From: Phytophthora colocasiae
Lineage: Eukaryota; Oomycota; Peronosporomycetes; Peronosporales; Peronosporaceae
Assembly (NCBI GenBank): GCA_018806915.1
Contig: JAGKQI010000100.1
Span: 1 to 64,000, forward strand
Reading direction: 5' to 3'
Length of the DNA: 64,000 bases
The stretch's first letter is position 1, and every line of letters begins with the position of its first letter. Below are positions 54,694 to 64,000 of the stretch, one piece after another. Position numbers and translations under genes: made by a program. A model generated the notes under the pieces. That model was not told where the DNA came from, searched no databases, and worked only from the letters and a program-made list of their open reading frames with translations.

Positions 54694-55509
54694 ATGAAGA
54701 CTGTGCTGCTGCGTGAGGTCGATGTGCACGTAGCACGAGTTAACCCGCATGGAGACAGCTCTCCGTCCCCCGAGTACGTCTTCGCCATCCGACCACGGAG
54801 TCACAGCCACAGTGAAGGACTGGCTGCTCGACGACAGGACTTAGACCACGCTGCGACCCTCGACCGTGGACCAGTAGCGCACGAAGTGCCACGTACTTAC
54901 AGTCAATGCCGATCCCTGTACCGGGAGCTACAGCACCTCACGGACTGCAAGAACGTACGAGCGTGCTGTTGCGCACTGGGCTCGTGCCCATTCTGGTCAC
55001 TGTTCGCTGTTCTGGGCAGTATCGAGTTCCCCAAGCGAACACTGTTCAATCACCAGTCACAGCATATTTTCGAGCAGAGAACACTCGCACTGAACGCTAT
55101 GATGCGCACAGTGTTCGCAGTGCTGCGTTCGAACTACCGCATCCGCCACTTCCGGTGTTACCAAGCTCCGTTTGACGCTTCACATGTGTGTAAAGTGCTT
55201 GTTACACTCTGTCAGTTCTTAGAGCTGGACAATACCCACGTGGAACAGCGACTGCTTCAAGGAGGTGAGAAACTCGCGTACAAGATGAACCTGCACGGTT
55301 GGCAGTCCGACCGACAGAATTTGTACTTCCGTTGCGAGGACAAGAAGAAGTACCGCAACGCAGGAGAAGTGTGCGAGCGTAAATCAATGGAGTTTCGCCA
55401 ATCACTAACGATGTCCGACGACGACGAGTATAAGGAGCCGACGAGCGCTATGTCGGACGATGAAGACGATCAGCAACGACGGAGCTCGTTATTGCTCGTC
55501 TGGAGCTGA
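54694..55509 (+). CDS. PX-domain-like hypothetical protein
   Basis: Single exon, 271 residues from ATG 54694 (MKTVLLREVDVHVARVNPHG). The middle (PRTYSQCRSLYRELQHLTDC ... LGSIEFPKRTLFNHQSQHIF, then EQRTLALNAMMRTVFAVLRS) follows the second half of PX domains: a proline-containing loop, 'FP.KTLF', then 'ERR..L..FL..L'. The basic phosphoinositide-binding residues of a classical PX are not obvious, so binding is uncertain. The C-terminal 80 residues are charged, ending in an acidic region (SDDDEYKEPTS ... SDDEDDQQ). No intron is needed. This PX-like type is common in oomycetes; its role is not known to me. Confidence 0.6.
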   Translation: MKTVLLREVDVHVARVNPHGDSSPSPEYVFAIRPRSHSHSEGLAARRQDLDHAATLDRGPVAHEVPRTYSQCRSLYRELQHLTDCKNVRACCCALGSCPFWSLFAVLGSIEFPKRTLFNHQSQHIFEQRTLALNAMMRTVFAVLRSNYRIRHFRCYQAPFDASHVCKVLVTLCQFLELDNTHVEQRLLQGGEKLAYKMNLHGWQSDRQNLYFRCEDKKKYRNAGEVCERKSMEFRQSLTMSDDDEYKEPTSAMSDDEDDQQRRSSLLLVWS

Positions 55510-55833
55510 TTCTAGATCGATCCGTATCGTAATTTAACTGCACGTATAGAATTACCTACATGCACTTGCTAGAATGCAGAACGTCCGGCTCCTTCTTCGA
55601 AAGACTGGCAACTCGACCACGAAATACATCCACCGTATAGTGATAGAAGACTGCTTCGAGGATTTCCTAAGGTACTAGCATCGGTATTTCTGCTGGCATC
55701 ATTGAGAAGGTCGAACTTGTGGAAGCAGCGGGATACCTGGCATTCGCTCGTTATCTGGGACCACCCGTCATGACCACGTAGCGATGCCAGATCGTTCACA
55801 GCGGAAATTAAGCGCCAGTACACAGACATCACT
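55510..55833. other. Intergenic, no gene seen
   Basis: 324 bases between two plus-strand genes. No frame longer than about 60 codons on the plus strand and no repeat. Confidence 0.5.
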
Positions 55834-56403
55834 ATGCAATCTCGAGCAACGCGAGCGATCACCAAAGCGGTTGTAGTGGCAAGTACAGCAGGTGTAATTG
55901 CTACGGCCTGTTGGCTACTGAATCGAATTCTCGATGGAAGCGACTACAAACGCATCGAAGACGGCACCGAATACGTCGACACCAAAGGCGATGAGTGCGA
56001 CAGATACAGCGAGCAAGAACTCGACGGAAATGACAGCTTTGCATTGCTGCCCGTCGTCTCCGAGTCCGACGATGAGTCCGATGAGGACGCCTTGGGCTAC
56101 ACGGCCGACTACTTCACCCCACATTACGACGTCTGCATGCTGTCCGTCAGTGTCCAGACACTCGTGGATCCACTTCCAGATATTCCTCCCAGTGATTGCA
56201 GACTCTGCAGAGCTGCCGAGAGCTGTGACCCCTCCAGTGAAGACGATGATTTAGACGGGAAACTGCGGGCTTTGTCGTTCACAGAGAGCGACATCAGCGA
56301 CGGGAGTGAGTTTTCTTTGGTAAGCGAATTGGATTACCAAGATGAGCACGAGATGCCTGTGCAACGAGCTCGTGCGCACTCGAGAATGTACGTCAGATTG
56401 TAG
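55834..56403 (+). CDS. Acidic protein with N-terminal membrane anchor, unknown function
   Basis: Single exon, 189 residues from ATG 55834. Residues 12-32 are hydrophobic (AVVVASTAGVIATACWLLNR), preceded by two arginines, giving a signal anchor or uncleaved signal. The rest is strongly acidic, with repeated Asp/Glu/Ser clusters (SESDDESDEDALG, SSEDDDLDGKL, TESDISDGSEFSL), one Cys cluster (CRLCRAAESC) and a basic end (RARAHSRMYVRL). I do not recognise the family. The anchor with an acidic cytosolic or lumenal tail suggests a membrane scaffold; that is only inference. Confidence 0.55.
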   Translation: MQSRATRAITKAVVVASTAGVIATACWLLNRILDGSDYKRIEDGTEYVDTKGDECDRYSEQELDGNDSFALLPVVSESDDESDEDALGYTADYFTPHYDVCMLSVSVQTLVDPLPDIPPSDCRLCRAAESCDPSSEDDDLDGKLRALSFTESDISDGSEFSLVSELDYQDEHEMPVQRARAHSRMYVRL

Positions 56404-56646
56404 CCATGTTGAGGCCACATTCTCCTCTAAAAACTCAACCCGAAATTCACCTAACGTAGCAACTTCCTTGTGTCAAACACGCGTATGTTGTACATGTACT
56501 TGTACCCCAGAATCAACGATTATTCCCATTTTCGTGATCACATCCCGAAAAGGAATAATCGGAGATCTTATTGCCTCTCTTACATCCCTGAATTTGCCAT
56601 GTTGTCTACGATTCATATTTCCAAAAACCTGCACTTGTTGTCTCTC

Positions 56647-56662
56647 TTTCATTTTTCAATTT
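56647..56662 (+). promoter_or_regulatory. Oomycete initiator element, pirin copy 1
   Basis: TTTCATTTTTCAATTT matches 14 of 16 positions of the oomycete core consensus GCTCATTYYNCAWTTT and ends six bases before the pirin ATG. Confidence 0.55.
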
Positions 56663-56668
56663 GTCACG

Positions 56669-57562
56669 ATGTCCACTTTTAAGTCCCGAGAAGTTGCCAA
56701 GAGCTTCCACTCCATTGAGATGAACGATGGGGATGGTGCCGTTGTGCATCGGTCGATCGGATCTTCTCATCTTCCTAGACTCGACCCTTTCTTGATCCTG
56801 GACGAGTTCAGCTTGGCCGAACCTGCTGGATTCCCTGATCACCCGCACAGAGGTTTCCAGACTGTCACGTACGTGTTCCCTACGTCGAAAGGTGGCATGC
56901 TTCACGAAGATTTCATGGGCAACAAAGGTGAGCTTCGTGCTGGAGATCTCCAGTGGATGACTGCAGGTCAAAGCCATTGGTGCGCATGTCAAAGTCCCAC
57001 AACGTTCGAGCAATCTCTTCACGAGAAGACATGACAAACGGACCGTACTGGGACACAGGTTCGTTCAGTGGCTGGCCAGTCATCACTACAACGTCCAGGG
57101 AATCGTTTGCTGCCGCCATGAGCTGCACTCCATCGCCTTCCTTCTTCATTACAATGGCTTCACTCGCTCGAACGTCTACACCAGCACATTTACCTGTCCC
57201 CGACACGCCGTACACGAAAACGTTGTGGCTTGACGGAATTTTGTATTCCATCGTTGCTCCAGGCTTGAGAGAGAAGTGAACATACGTCACAGGCGCTTCC
57301 GTCTCGATTGGTCCTTTACTGCCGAAGACTTCTCCTGCAAATACGATGGCCTCCACCGTCTTGTCCGTGTTGAATACATGAGGTACCGACTCCCGAGTGA
57401 TTTCTTGGTAGTGTGGCTTGATCATCTTCAGCTTGTTTGGAAGGTTGATCCAGAGCTGCAGTCCACACGCAGGCTTGGTATTTGAAGGCATCTCCGCGTG
57501 CATGATACCTCTAGGCAGCCCATGGATGGAAATCGGGGCTGGCACGTTCACGTGGCAAGTAG
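56669..57562 (+). pseudogene. Pirin copy 1, disrupted by internal inversion
   Basis: From ATG 56669 the plus strand reads the pirin N-terminal cupin (HRSIGSSHLPRLDPFLILDE, DHPHRGFQTVTYVF, LHEDFMGNKGELRAGDLQWM). At about 56967 the match stops. On the minus strand from about 57512 down to 56967 the missing remainder is found: RGIMHAEMP, GLQLWINLPNK, EAIVFAGEVFG, HNVFVYGVSGTGK and GPFVMSSREEIARTLWDF. Beyond 57512 the plus strand resumes with AAHGWKSGLARSRGK and a stop, the usual C-terminus. So a 546-base piece has been flipped and the frame is intact on each side. Pirins are iron-binding nuclear cupins with roles in transcription or quercetin oxidation; this copy cannot make one. Confidence 0.85.
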
Positions 57563-57678
57563 ACTCAAGTTGAAGAACAATGTTGTCCAATCATTCTCGT
57601 TATTTTCGATGACACATAATTTTGTACGACCGTAATCACCAAAAGTGGTCAACAACAGTCCCGATCCTTCGTTGTGTG

Positions 57679-57692
57679 TCATTCTTCAATTC
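57679..57692 (+). promoter_or_regulatory. Oomycete initiator element, pirin copy 2
   Basis: TCATTCTTCAATTC, 17 bases before the ATG at 57709, matches 13 of 14 positions of the TCATTYYNCAWTTT core. Confidence 0.55.
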
Positions 57693-57708
57693 ACCGTAAC
57701 TAGCAGAC

Positions 57709-58521
57709 ATGACCGAGTTCAAGACGCGTCAAGTTGTCAAAGCCTTTCAGGCCAGTGAAGTGAGTGACGGAGCTGGTGCCCACGTGCATCGCTCGATTGG
57801 GTCTCCTCGACTGTACAACTTGGACCCGTTCCTGATGCTGGACGAGTTCATCGTGGGTCTCCCCGGCGGATTCCCAGACCACCCGCACCGTGGCTTCGAG
57901 ACCGTCACGTACGTGCTGCCGACGTCCAAGGGCCACATGTGCCACGAGGACTTCCTGGGCAACAAGGGCGAGCTACGACCCGGAGACCTGCAGTGGATGA
58001 CCCCGGGCAGAGGCATCATGCACGCGGAGATGCCCAAGAGCGAAGTGCTGGCTCACGGTCTGCAGCTGTGGATCAACCTGCCGAGCAAGAGTCGCATGGT
58101 GGAGCCCAAGTACCAGGAGATCAGTCGGGACACGGTCCCACACGCCTTCAATGAGGACAAGAGCATCGAGGCCATCGTGTTCGCTGGAGAGGTTTTTGGG
58201 TATAAGGGACCGGTAGAAACAGAAGCGCAGGTGACGTATGTGCATTTTGTGCTGAAACAAGGAGCCAAGATGGAGTATTCTATTCCTAAGACACACAATG
58301 TTTTTGTGTATGTTGTTTCTGGAACGGGAAAATGTGCGGATGCGGATGTTTCATCGCATGAGGCAATTGCGATGGATCACGAGGGCGACGGTGTCTTATT
58401 GACTGCAGCAGATGACGATAGTTTGGAGGTGGTAGTGATATCTGGAGAACCGTTAAATGAGCCGGTACACCAGTATGGGCCTTTTGTGATGTTGTGGACA
58501 AATATCAACATTCATTCGTGA
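57709..58521 (+). CDS. Pirin copy 2, C-terminus cut by retrotransposon
   Basis: From ATG 57709 the frame gives 270 residues. It shows the first cupin with HRSIGSPRLYNLDPFLMLDE and DHPHRGFETVTYVL, and metal-site motifs HPHRG, HED and GIMHAE. The second cupin has VFAGEVFGYKGPVE and HNVFVYVVSGTGK. After GPFVM, where copy 1 continues SSREEIARTLWDF and ends HGWKS, this frame turns to LWTNINIHS and stops. TGTTGTGGACAAAT at 58490 starts the retroelement there. About 35 residues are thus replaced. The core folds and iron ligands remain, so a truncated product might still fold. Copy 2 is GC-richer than copy 1 in its first half; from about 58190 the codon use shifts toward A/T. Confidence 0.8.
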   Translation: MTEFKTRQVVKAFQASEVSDGAGAHVHRSIGSPRLYNLDPFLMLDEFIVGLPGGFPDHPHRGFETVTYVLPTSKGHMCHEDFLGNKGELRPGDLQWMTPGRGIMHAEMPKSEVLAHGLQLWINLPSKSRMVEPKYQEISRDTVPHAFNEDKSIEAIVFAGEVFGYKGPVETEAQVTYVHFVLKQGAKMEYSIPKTHNVFVYVVSGTGKCADADVSSHEAIAMDHEGDGVLLTAADDDSLEVVVISGEPLNEPVHQYGPFVMLWTNINIHS

Positions 58522-59763
58522 AGAGCGGCTTTCGTTGGAAGAAGTTCGGGAAGCAGTGATAATTGACCTCACTGGCGACAGTGACGCGGACACCAGTTAA
58601 TCGGAAATTGCAGGAAGATAGTGGAGACCTTGAAGTTGAAGATCAGTGACTTTCGAAGATCGCAATGGGAGGAATGACACAGCACCAGACAAGCAAGGAC
58701 ACAGTGGAGCAGAGAGGCGAGGCGACATGAACACAAGGCAATGAACGGAGGAGAAGGCACCCAAGGAGTCGCCGAGGGAGGATCCTGACGGTGGCAGGCA
58801 CTATACTTAGGATAGGTGTAGAGATAGCGGGGCTACGGTAGTTAGGAGAGCTCTGTGGCGTGCGGCTGGCCGTCAAAACTCTCAGTTACGATTTTGCGCG
58901 ACCGTGCAGAGTTAAGTAACTAAGAAGTGATTTACGCGTGAAGTGCGGTGACTGGTCGGCTTCACCCAACAGCATTTTGAGGGTTATCTGGGGGAGTGGC
59001 CTTGTTCTGCGGTGTACTGACCGGCGAGGACCTCTAGGGTAATACGCTCAGGAGGCACGGAGTTCTGAGGTACGACAATGAGGATGCATGCGTAGTGTGG
59101 CGGGGAACGCGGCTAGCAACCGCGCAGTTGTGGTGCTTATCGATAGCGTCTCGACTAGAGAGTGTTCACTTCAACTTCAATGTGGTGTTGCATTCATCTT
59201 GTATAGTACATGTTGTATATTGGGATTAGCACGAGGACAAGCTACAGATCTACCCAAGACTGTAGTTGCTACAAAACGTCCTCTCCCTAGCCGTCTCTAC
59301 TGGACAATGTCCGCCGGGGTCCCTCTCTGGTGACGTGCTGACTCTAGTTCCTGCTTGCGTGACCACTGGCTCCCTTCGAAGTTGGAATTTCACGGCGTAA
59401 AAGGAAGTAAAGCCGACATGGTGGTCATTACAGTGGCTTTCTGGGCAAACGTTTGCAATAATGGTGGACTTTGCGAGCCTAGTCACAGTGGGCAAGAACC
59501 ATAAGCGGGGACATCCTGTACTGGGGATGGTGCAATACTGGCACTAGACAACACTGGTCTATCCGTTAGAAGTTAGAAGTATGGGCAATAAGGCCTGTAT
59601 CAGACACAGACACAGATGAGAGCCATTACTGAGTTCCTAAGCACTACACAGTTTACAGAATTAGATATTGACACGGAAAGCACGGATACTGAACATACGG
59701 ATGAGTTTTGTATTACAGAAGTACACGGACACGGACACGGATAAGGAAGTTTAGCTGAAGATC

Positions 59764-61670
59764 ATGGTTCGACGATCGGCTAGTGCTGCACGGGACGAGC
59801 GAGTTGAGAGGCGTGCTTCGTTTCATGACGCAGTGGCTGAGGCGGCACATCTATCTGCAGGCCCAGGAATAGCTCACGGAGGAGGAAAGCAAGTTCCACA
59901 AGCGGCCCTGCATGACGCAGGAGGAAACTCGACACCGCTGGCAGCAAGTCTACGAGCAACGGCGAGTCAGACTCCACGAGCAAGCGGTGGAAGCGGAGAA
60001 GCAGCTCTGATGGGTTACGTACCGGTCTCCGGAGGAGGACAACAAGCACCGGTAGCTCCAGTTGTACCAGCACCCGGGGCAGCAGCAGTCCCTGGGGGTA
60101 ACGGTAACGGAGGCGGAGACGGTGGTGACAACGGTAACAATGGTGACGGCAATGAGAACCAGGGTCAGGACAACGCTGGAAACGGTGGTGATACTGGACA
60201 GGGACAAGCAGCAGCAGTACCGGTAGGAGGCGGAGCAGGAGTAGGAGCCCCTGTGGATCAAGCAGCGATGGCACCACCTGTACCACCAACTCCACCTGTA
60301 CAAGTTGCCCCACAGTTCTTCGCAGTACCGCAAGCACCTCAGTGGATGTACCAGACACCGACCCGGGAGAAGAAGTTGCGTCTGCCGAAGTTCAAGGGCC
60401 TAGGAGAACCAAAAGTTACAGTCAAAGCATGGTTGAAGGCCGTCAGGAATGAACTGCGTCGTCAAACAGCTATACTGCACACTGAGTGGCGTGAACATGA
60501 AGTCTTCATTGAGATGGTGACAAGTCTAGAAGGTGAAGCTCTCATGTGGTATGACACGGTGGAAGATGTGTTCAGCAGGCGTGAAGACCAGACGTTTGGC
60601 AACCTGAGTCGGATGATGAAGGATCGCTACATGGTTAAGCGCTCGAATCCAGAAGTGGTGGCGAGACTAAGACAGCGACGTCAGCAACGAGGAGAGTCCT
60701 TGGTAGAGTACGCGCAGAAGTTACGGGAGATTGCGTCGACGAATCCAGTGGACGAAGAATGGCTAGTCGACTCGTTCTTGTCGGGGATGAGTAACGCTTG
60801 GTGCTCGACTCTGGTACGGGGACACCGACCGACTACGCTGAACGAGGCAGTGAACTTCGCGGTGGATCAAGTTGGCGAGTACGGAGAGGGCTACGGTGTT
60901 GATCTTGCGACGGCGATGCGGGTCCATGACGAGCGAACGGCTTCAGCCGGTGCTACACCGACGGCGTTGGTCCCGAATTTGGCAACGATTCAGCAGGTCT
61001 CGACGGCAGGTGGGAAACTTGGGGACTGTTGTGACTGGCTACGACACGGTTGGTTTAGCTACAGGACCTCCACCCAGATAACGATGTTGAAGGACGGCTA
61101 ATGGTACCTCAAGGTGGCACTGTACTTCAAAGTGGAAGCCAGTGGAACGCAGTAATCCCAGCAGGATACCGGCTTGTACCGGAAGAGGCCCCGACAGCAA
61201 GTCAAGCAGCCAATACGACAACTGCGGCGACGCCGACGCGACAGACTCAGAACCGGCAGCAGAACTCTTCGAACCAACGTGCAGATGGTAATGGCAAACA
61301 GGCTCAGCGACCAGGACGCGCACTACAGATGGAAGCTCAAGGATCACAGCAGCCTCAACAGCAGTCTCAGCAACAGCGGTGGAATGGTGGCCGAAAATAT
61401 GGGAACTCCGAACCACTGAGAACCAAGGAAGACCGACTGCGTAACCACCAGCAGTATCTGGACAGACGATCACAGCAGCAGCAGCCAGCAAGAGCGTCTA
61501 CGGCACGGCCAGATGATATGTTCTTCTATTGTCATGGTTATGGACACCACGCTCACGCGTGTGCCCTCAGGAAGGAAGACAAAGAGGAGTCCAGTCCAGT
61601 GGTGAACCAGAGCGGTGATACCAGCAACCAAGCTACCACCGGAAGCACGGGAAACGGTCAGCGGATGTAG
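59764..61670 (+). pseudogene. Gypsy Gag, with one frameshift
   Basis: The first frame (59764-61101, 445 residues) has a Gly/Ala/Pro-rich N-terminus. A capsid-like part follows (PKFKGLGEPKVTVKAWLKAV, LEGEALMWYDTVED, MMKDRYMVKRSNPEVVARLR, ESLVEYAQKLREIA). Near 61010 the frame slips and the text goes on to 61670 in another frame. That part is Gln/Asn-rich (QQPQQQSQQQRW) and ends with a zinc-knuckle relic YCHGYGHHAHAC. The first cysteine of the CCHC pattern is phenylalanine there. Gag forms the particle around element RNA. With the frameshift and stop it is probably inactive. Confidence 0.75.
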
Positions 61671-61678
61671 GGGCCCCG

Positions 61679-63959
61679 GCCCAGCATCGCGCATCAAGCC
61701 CACGGGGAGAGGAAGAAACAGGTGAGCACGGCATCAGGCGACAGGGACCAGAACGGCAAGTGAAGTTCCAGCTGACAGATGCAGTGACGGCACCTGGAGG
61801 ACGGCAACTGTGGAATAAGGCCCGGTTGGCCGGACGGAAGAGGAAACGGAAGAGGAAGAAAGCGGGCTGTGGAGCAAGATCCAGTCACGAGGACAGTGGA
61901 AATCGTCCCAACGGCTCAGGATGAGAACGGCACGGTGGCACCGAGCAACAGTGGTGTGCGGCCAGAAGATACTACGGCACCGGCGGTGGGCAATACTGGT
62001 ACAACGGCGGTGACCGAACAAGAAGATAAGGAGAACGACGAAGACACGGACGCGGGACACGACAGAAAGAAGCGACGTCGCGTGCATTTTGAAGTTACAG
62101 ACGGGTTGGACAATGGGGATGGCGGAACCACGGCGACAGGAGATGGCCTGGTGAACGGGTCGACGCCAACGATGGAGATTTCTGCTACACCCAGGCCTAC
62201 CAACGGCATACGGACAAGTGACACTGAGGAACTGGTACAGCACGAGTCACAAGAAGTCGGAACTGGCACTGATGAAGTTACGTCAGGAACTGACGACCAA
62301 GTGGACGAATGTATGGACTTGGACGCCGAAGGCCAAGAGAATGCGGACGCTACCGATGAAGAAACAAAGTCCGGACCAGAAACTACTGAAGGAACTTCGC
62401 GAAGCCCAGAAGTACTGATCACTGGGGATGGCGGAGCTCATAACGGGACACAGCAGATTCTCAGACGGGAGATGAGTCTCGAAGATAGTCCACGAGCAAG
62501 GGTCTTACAGCTACGGGCAGCACAACGAAGACGGGATGTCAGTGAAGCGGAAGCTGAACGTCGGTGGGAACGAAAGGTGCTAGCACGACAAACACGGAGA
62601 GAACGACACGGAGCCGTGCGACTGGCCAAGAAATCCGACGGAGGGTCCTCTACAGTGACAAACCTCGACGGGACAGCTCCACCTGACACTCGGGAAGTTT
62701 CAGACGGACGAACCACGGGATCTGGCAGTGAGAAGCAACTGGAAGGGGACAACGTGCACGTACGGGCGTCACGAACTCGAAGACGACAAGAGAAACGGGT
62801 ACGGAAGGCCCACGCTAAGGAACAGAGGGAACTTCAGCACCGTGATGCACAGTTGAATTACCCACCCAATAGCTATTACCAGTATGACGAACACCGACGG
62901 ACACACGGCCGAGCGAGTTTGCGTACGAGTTCGGAGGCCGAAGGAACTGAGTACATTGAACCAGCGTCAGTCAAGCAGGTGAAGGCGACCAAGAAGGTTA
63001 CGAAGACTTACGAGTATCACAGCCAGAGCACGTACTGTAGTGCAAGCTCCGAGTGGCATGAAGCAGATGAGCGGCAGTGCACAACAGGGAAGTTGCGAGC
63101 AGTACAAGCCCAAGCGGTTGACCAGCTACCGACAGCCATGGTTAACGTCAGAAGCCAAGCCGTGACGGTGAAGCTTGATACCGGAGCGCAGTACAGTGTA
63201 GCAGGCAGGAGTTGGCGGCAACATGGCACAAGGTTGAAAGTACCACCTCCAGTTGACTACATGGAAGGCTTTAGTGGCGTGGCTGTACGAGTTATTGGTG
63301 TTTATCGGTTCGTGTTATGGACACAGTACTCACAGAGTATGACGGTCGACGCTCTCATTGTGGACAGTGACACGGAGGATTTCCTAGTGGGCGAAGACTG
63401 GATGTACGATCACGGTGTGATGATCGACTTTGTTTCCAGCGAGATGAAGTGGTATGAGAATGACGTCAAGAAGGTCGTACCGTTCACTGGCATTGGAGCT
63501 AAGGAACAGCGAGAACGGGTGGCCAAGATCAGATTGCTCAAGAAGACGCGAATCCAGACACAGACCTGTCATAACGTGGAAGTTTCAGTCCCAGAAGCTG
63601 ATGGCACAGTGGGTCTCTTTATACCCAAGAAGCGGAAGGAGCCGTACCTGTTAGTGGCACCGACATTGGTCACAGTGAAGTCAGGGAAGGTGAAGGTACC
63701 GATATTGAATCTGGTTGGCAAGACGAAGAAGTTACCGAGTAAGGAGATGCTTGGCACTTGGACACCTCTGGATGACGAGATGGAAGTACTGGAACTTGGA
63801 GGCGAACTTGATCGTGAACGTGTGAGTCAATGGTTGGACGAACTTCAGGTGAAGGAGAAACCTCTCAGTAATGAGGAGACTTTGAACTTCGGTGACATGG
63901 ACGACAAAGACAAGGAGGTTTTGATCAAGTTACTGAGGAACTACCCGGACCTCTTGTAA
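61679..63959 (+). CDS. Gypsy Pol N-terminal region with retropepsin-like protease
   Basis: An open frame from about 61679 passes into the long frame 61869-63959 (about 696 residues) after a slip near 61870. The first 380 residues are charged and disordered with Arg-rich pieces (RRWERKVLARQTRRERHG). The protease lies near 63150-63420: VNVRSQAVTVKLDTGAQYSV with the DTG catalytic triplet, and later DFLVGEDWMYDHGVMIDF. A linker leads toward reverse transcriptase, but a TAA at 63957-63959 follows NYPDLL, and possible LTR-like bases begin at 63962. The absence of an ATG start fits translation as a Gag-Pol fusion. Confidence 0.7.
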
Positions 63960-63961
63960 CC

Positions 63962-64000
63962 TGTAACGGGGTTACATTGAAGAGTGACTTTAGTCACTCT
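63962..64000 (+). repeat. Possible start of another LTR at the window edge
   Basis: TGTAACGGGGTTACATTGAA begins right after the Pol stop. It is followed by the perfect hairpin AGAGTGACTTTAGTCACTCT. TGTAAC starts are seen in other LTRs of this window (minus-strand end of 15036-15950). Only 39 bases are visible. Confidence 0.3.

Larger units (their letters stand above)
58490..64000 (+). mobile_element. Ty3/Gypsy retrotransposon, 5' part, runs off the window
   Basis: The element seems to begin TGTTGTGGACAAAT at 58490, inside pirin copy 2. About 1.27 kb of LTR and leader precede Gag (59764), followed by a protease-containing Pol region (to 63959). ACACGG-type short repeats occur at about 59610-59750. 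I could not place the inner LTR end or a primer site. The 3' LTR and reverse transcriptase are outside the window or lost. Coding quality is much better than in the 5726-15950 element, suggesting a later insertion. Confidence 0.7.

Overview
The window looks like nuclear DNA of an oomycete, most probably Phytophthora or a close relative in the Peronosporales. The reasons are short GT-AG introns (about 50-115 bases, some with a clear CTAAC branch site), oomycete-type initiator elements next to start codons, SHAQKYF-type single-repeat Myb proteins, a PX-RING protein, divergent ankyrin-repeat genes, RxLR-effector-like remnants, and Gypsy, Copia, hAT and MULE elements. I saw no bacterial features. 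All assignments come from reading the sequence; no database search was run.

Positions 1-22000 are a repeat-rich, gene-poor block. It opens with a decayed Copia element on the minus strand (1-2640). Next come a rearranged fragment of a secreted effector-like gene with a 147-base palindrome, and an ankyrin-repeat pseudogene on the minus strand. That pseudogene is split by a 10.2-kb degenerate Gypsy element with both LTRs (5726-15950). Its 5' part lies at 15951-16194, followed by a second effector-like pseudogene, then a series of plus-strand ankyrin-repeat genes and remnants (17200-22000), one of them cut by a deleted hAT element.

Positions 22000-44500 are compact and gene-rich: a hypothetical protein, a P450 opposite two tandem thioesterase-fold genes, an AN1 zinc-finger protein, a Ulp2/SENP6-7-like SUMO protease, a PH-domain kinase, an aldo-keto reductase, a UFD1-zinc finger protein, PCNA, an amino-acid permease, PRP17/CDC40 and a first SHAQKYF Myb. 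Introns are short and neighbouring genes are separated by tens to hundreds of bases. Five of these genes (hypothetical, P450, reductase, PCNA, permease) each carry one small frame-breaking indel. Because PCNA is essential, at least that one is likely an assembly error.

Positions 44500-58500 carry two further SHAQKYF Myb genes on the same strand, an intact five-exon MULE transposase, a PX-RING protein, a small two-exon gene, a PX-like gene, an acidic membrane-anchored protein and two pirin genes. Pirin copy 1 is broken by a precise internal inversion. Pirin copy 2 loses its C-terminus where a second Gypsy element begins (58490 to the window end). That element has readable Gag and protease regions and runs off the edge.

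Functional links suggested by layout are a lipid module (P450 divergent from acyl-thioesterase-like genes) and a Myb cluster. The most notable features are the structural breaks: the nested retrotransposon, the pirin inversion, the palindrome and the effector/ankyrin paralogue cluster.
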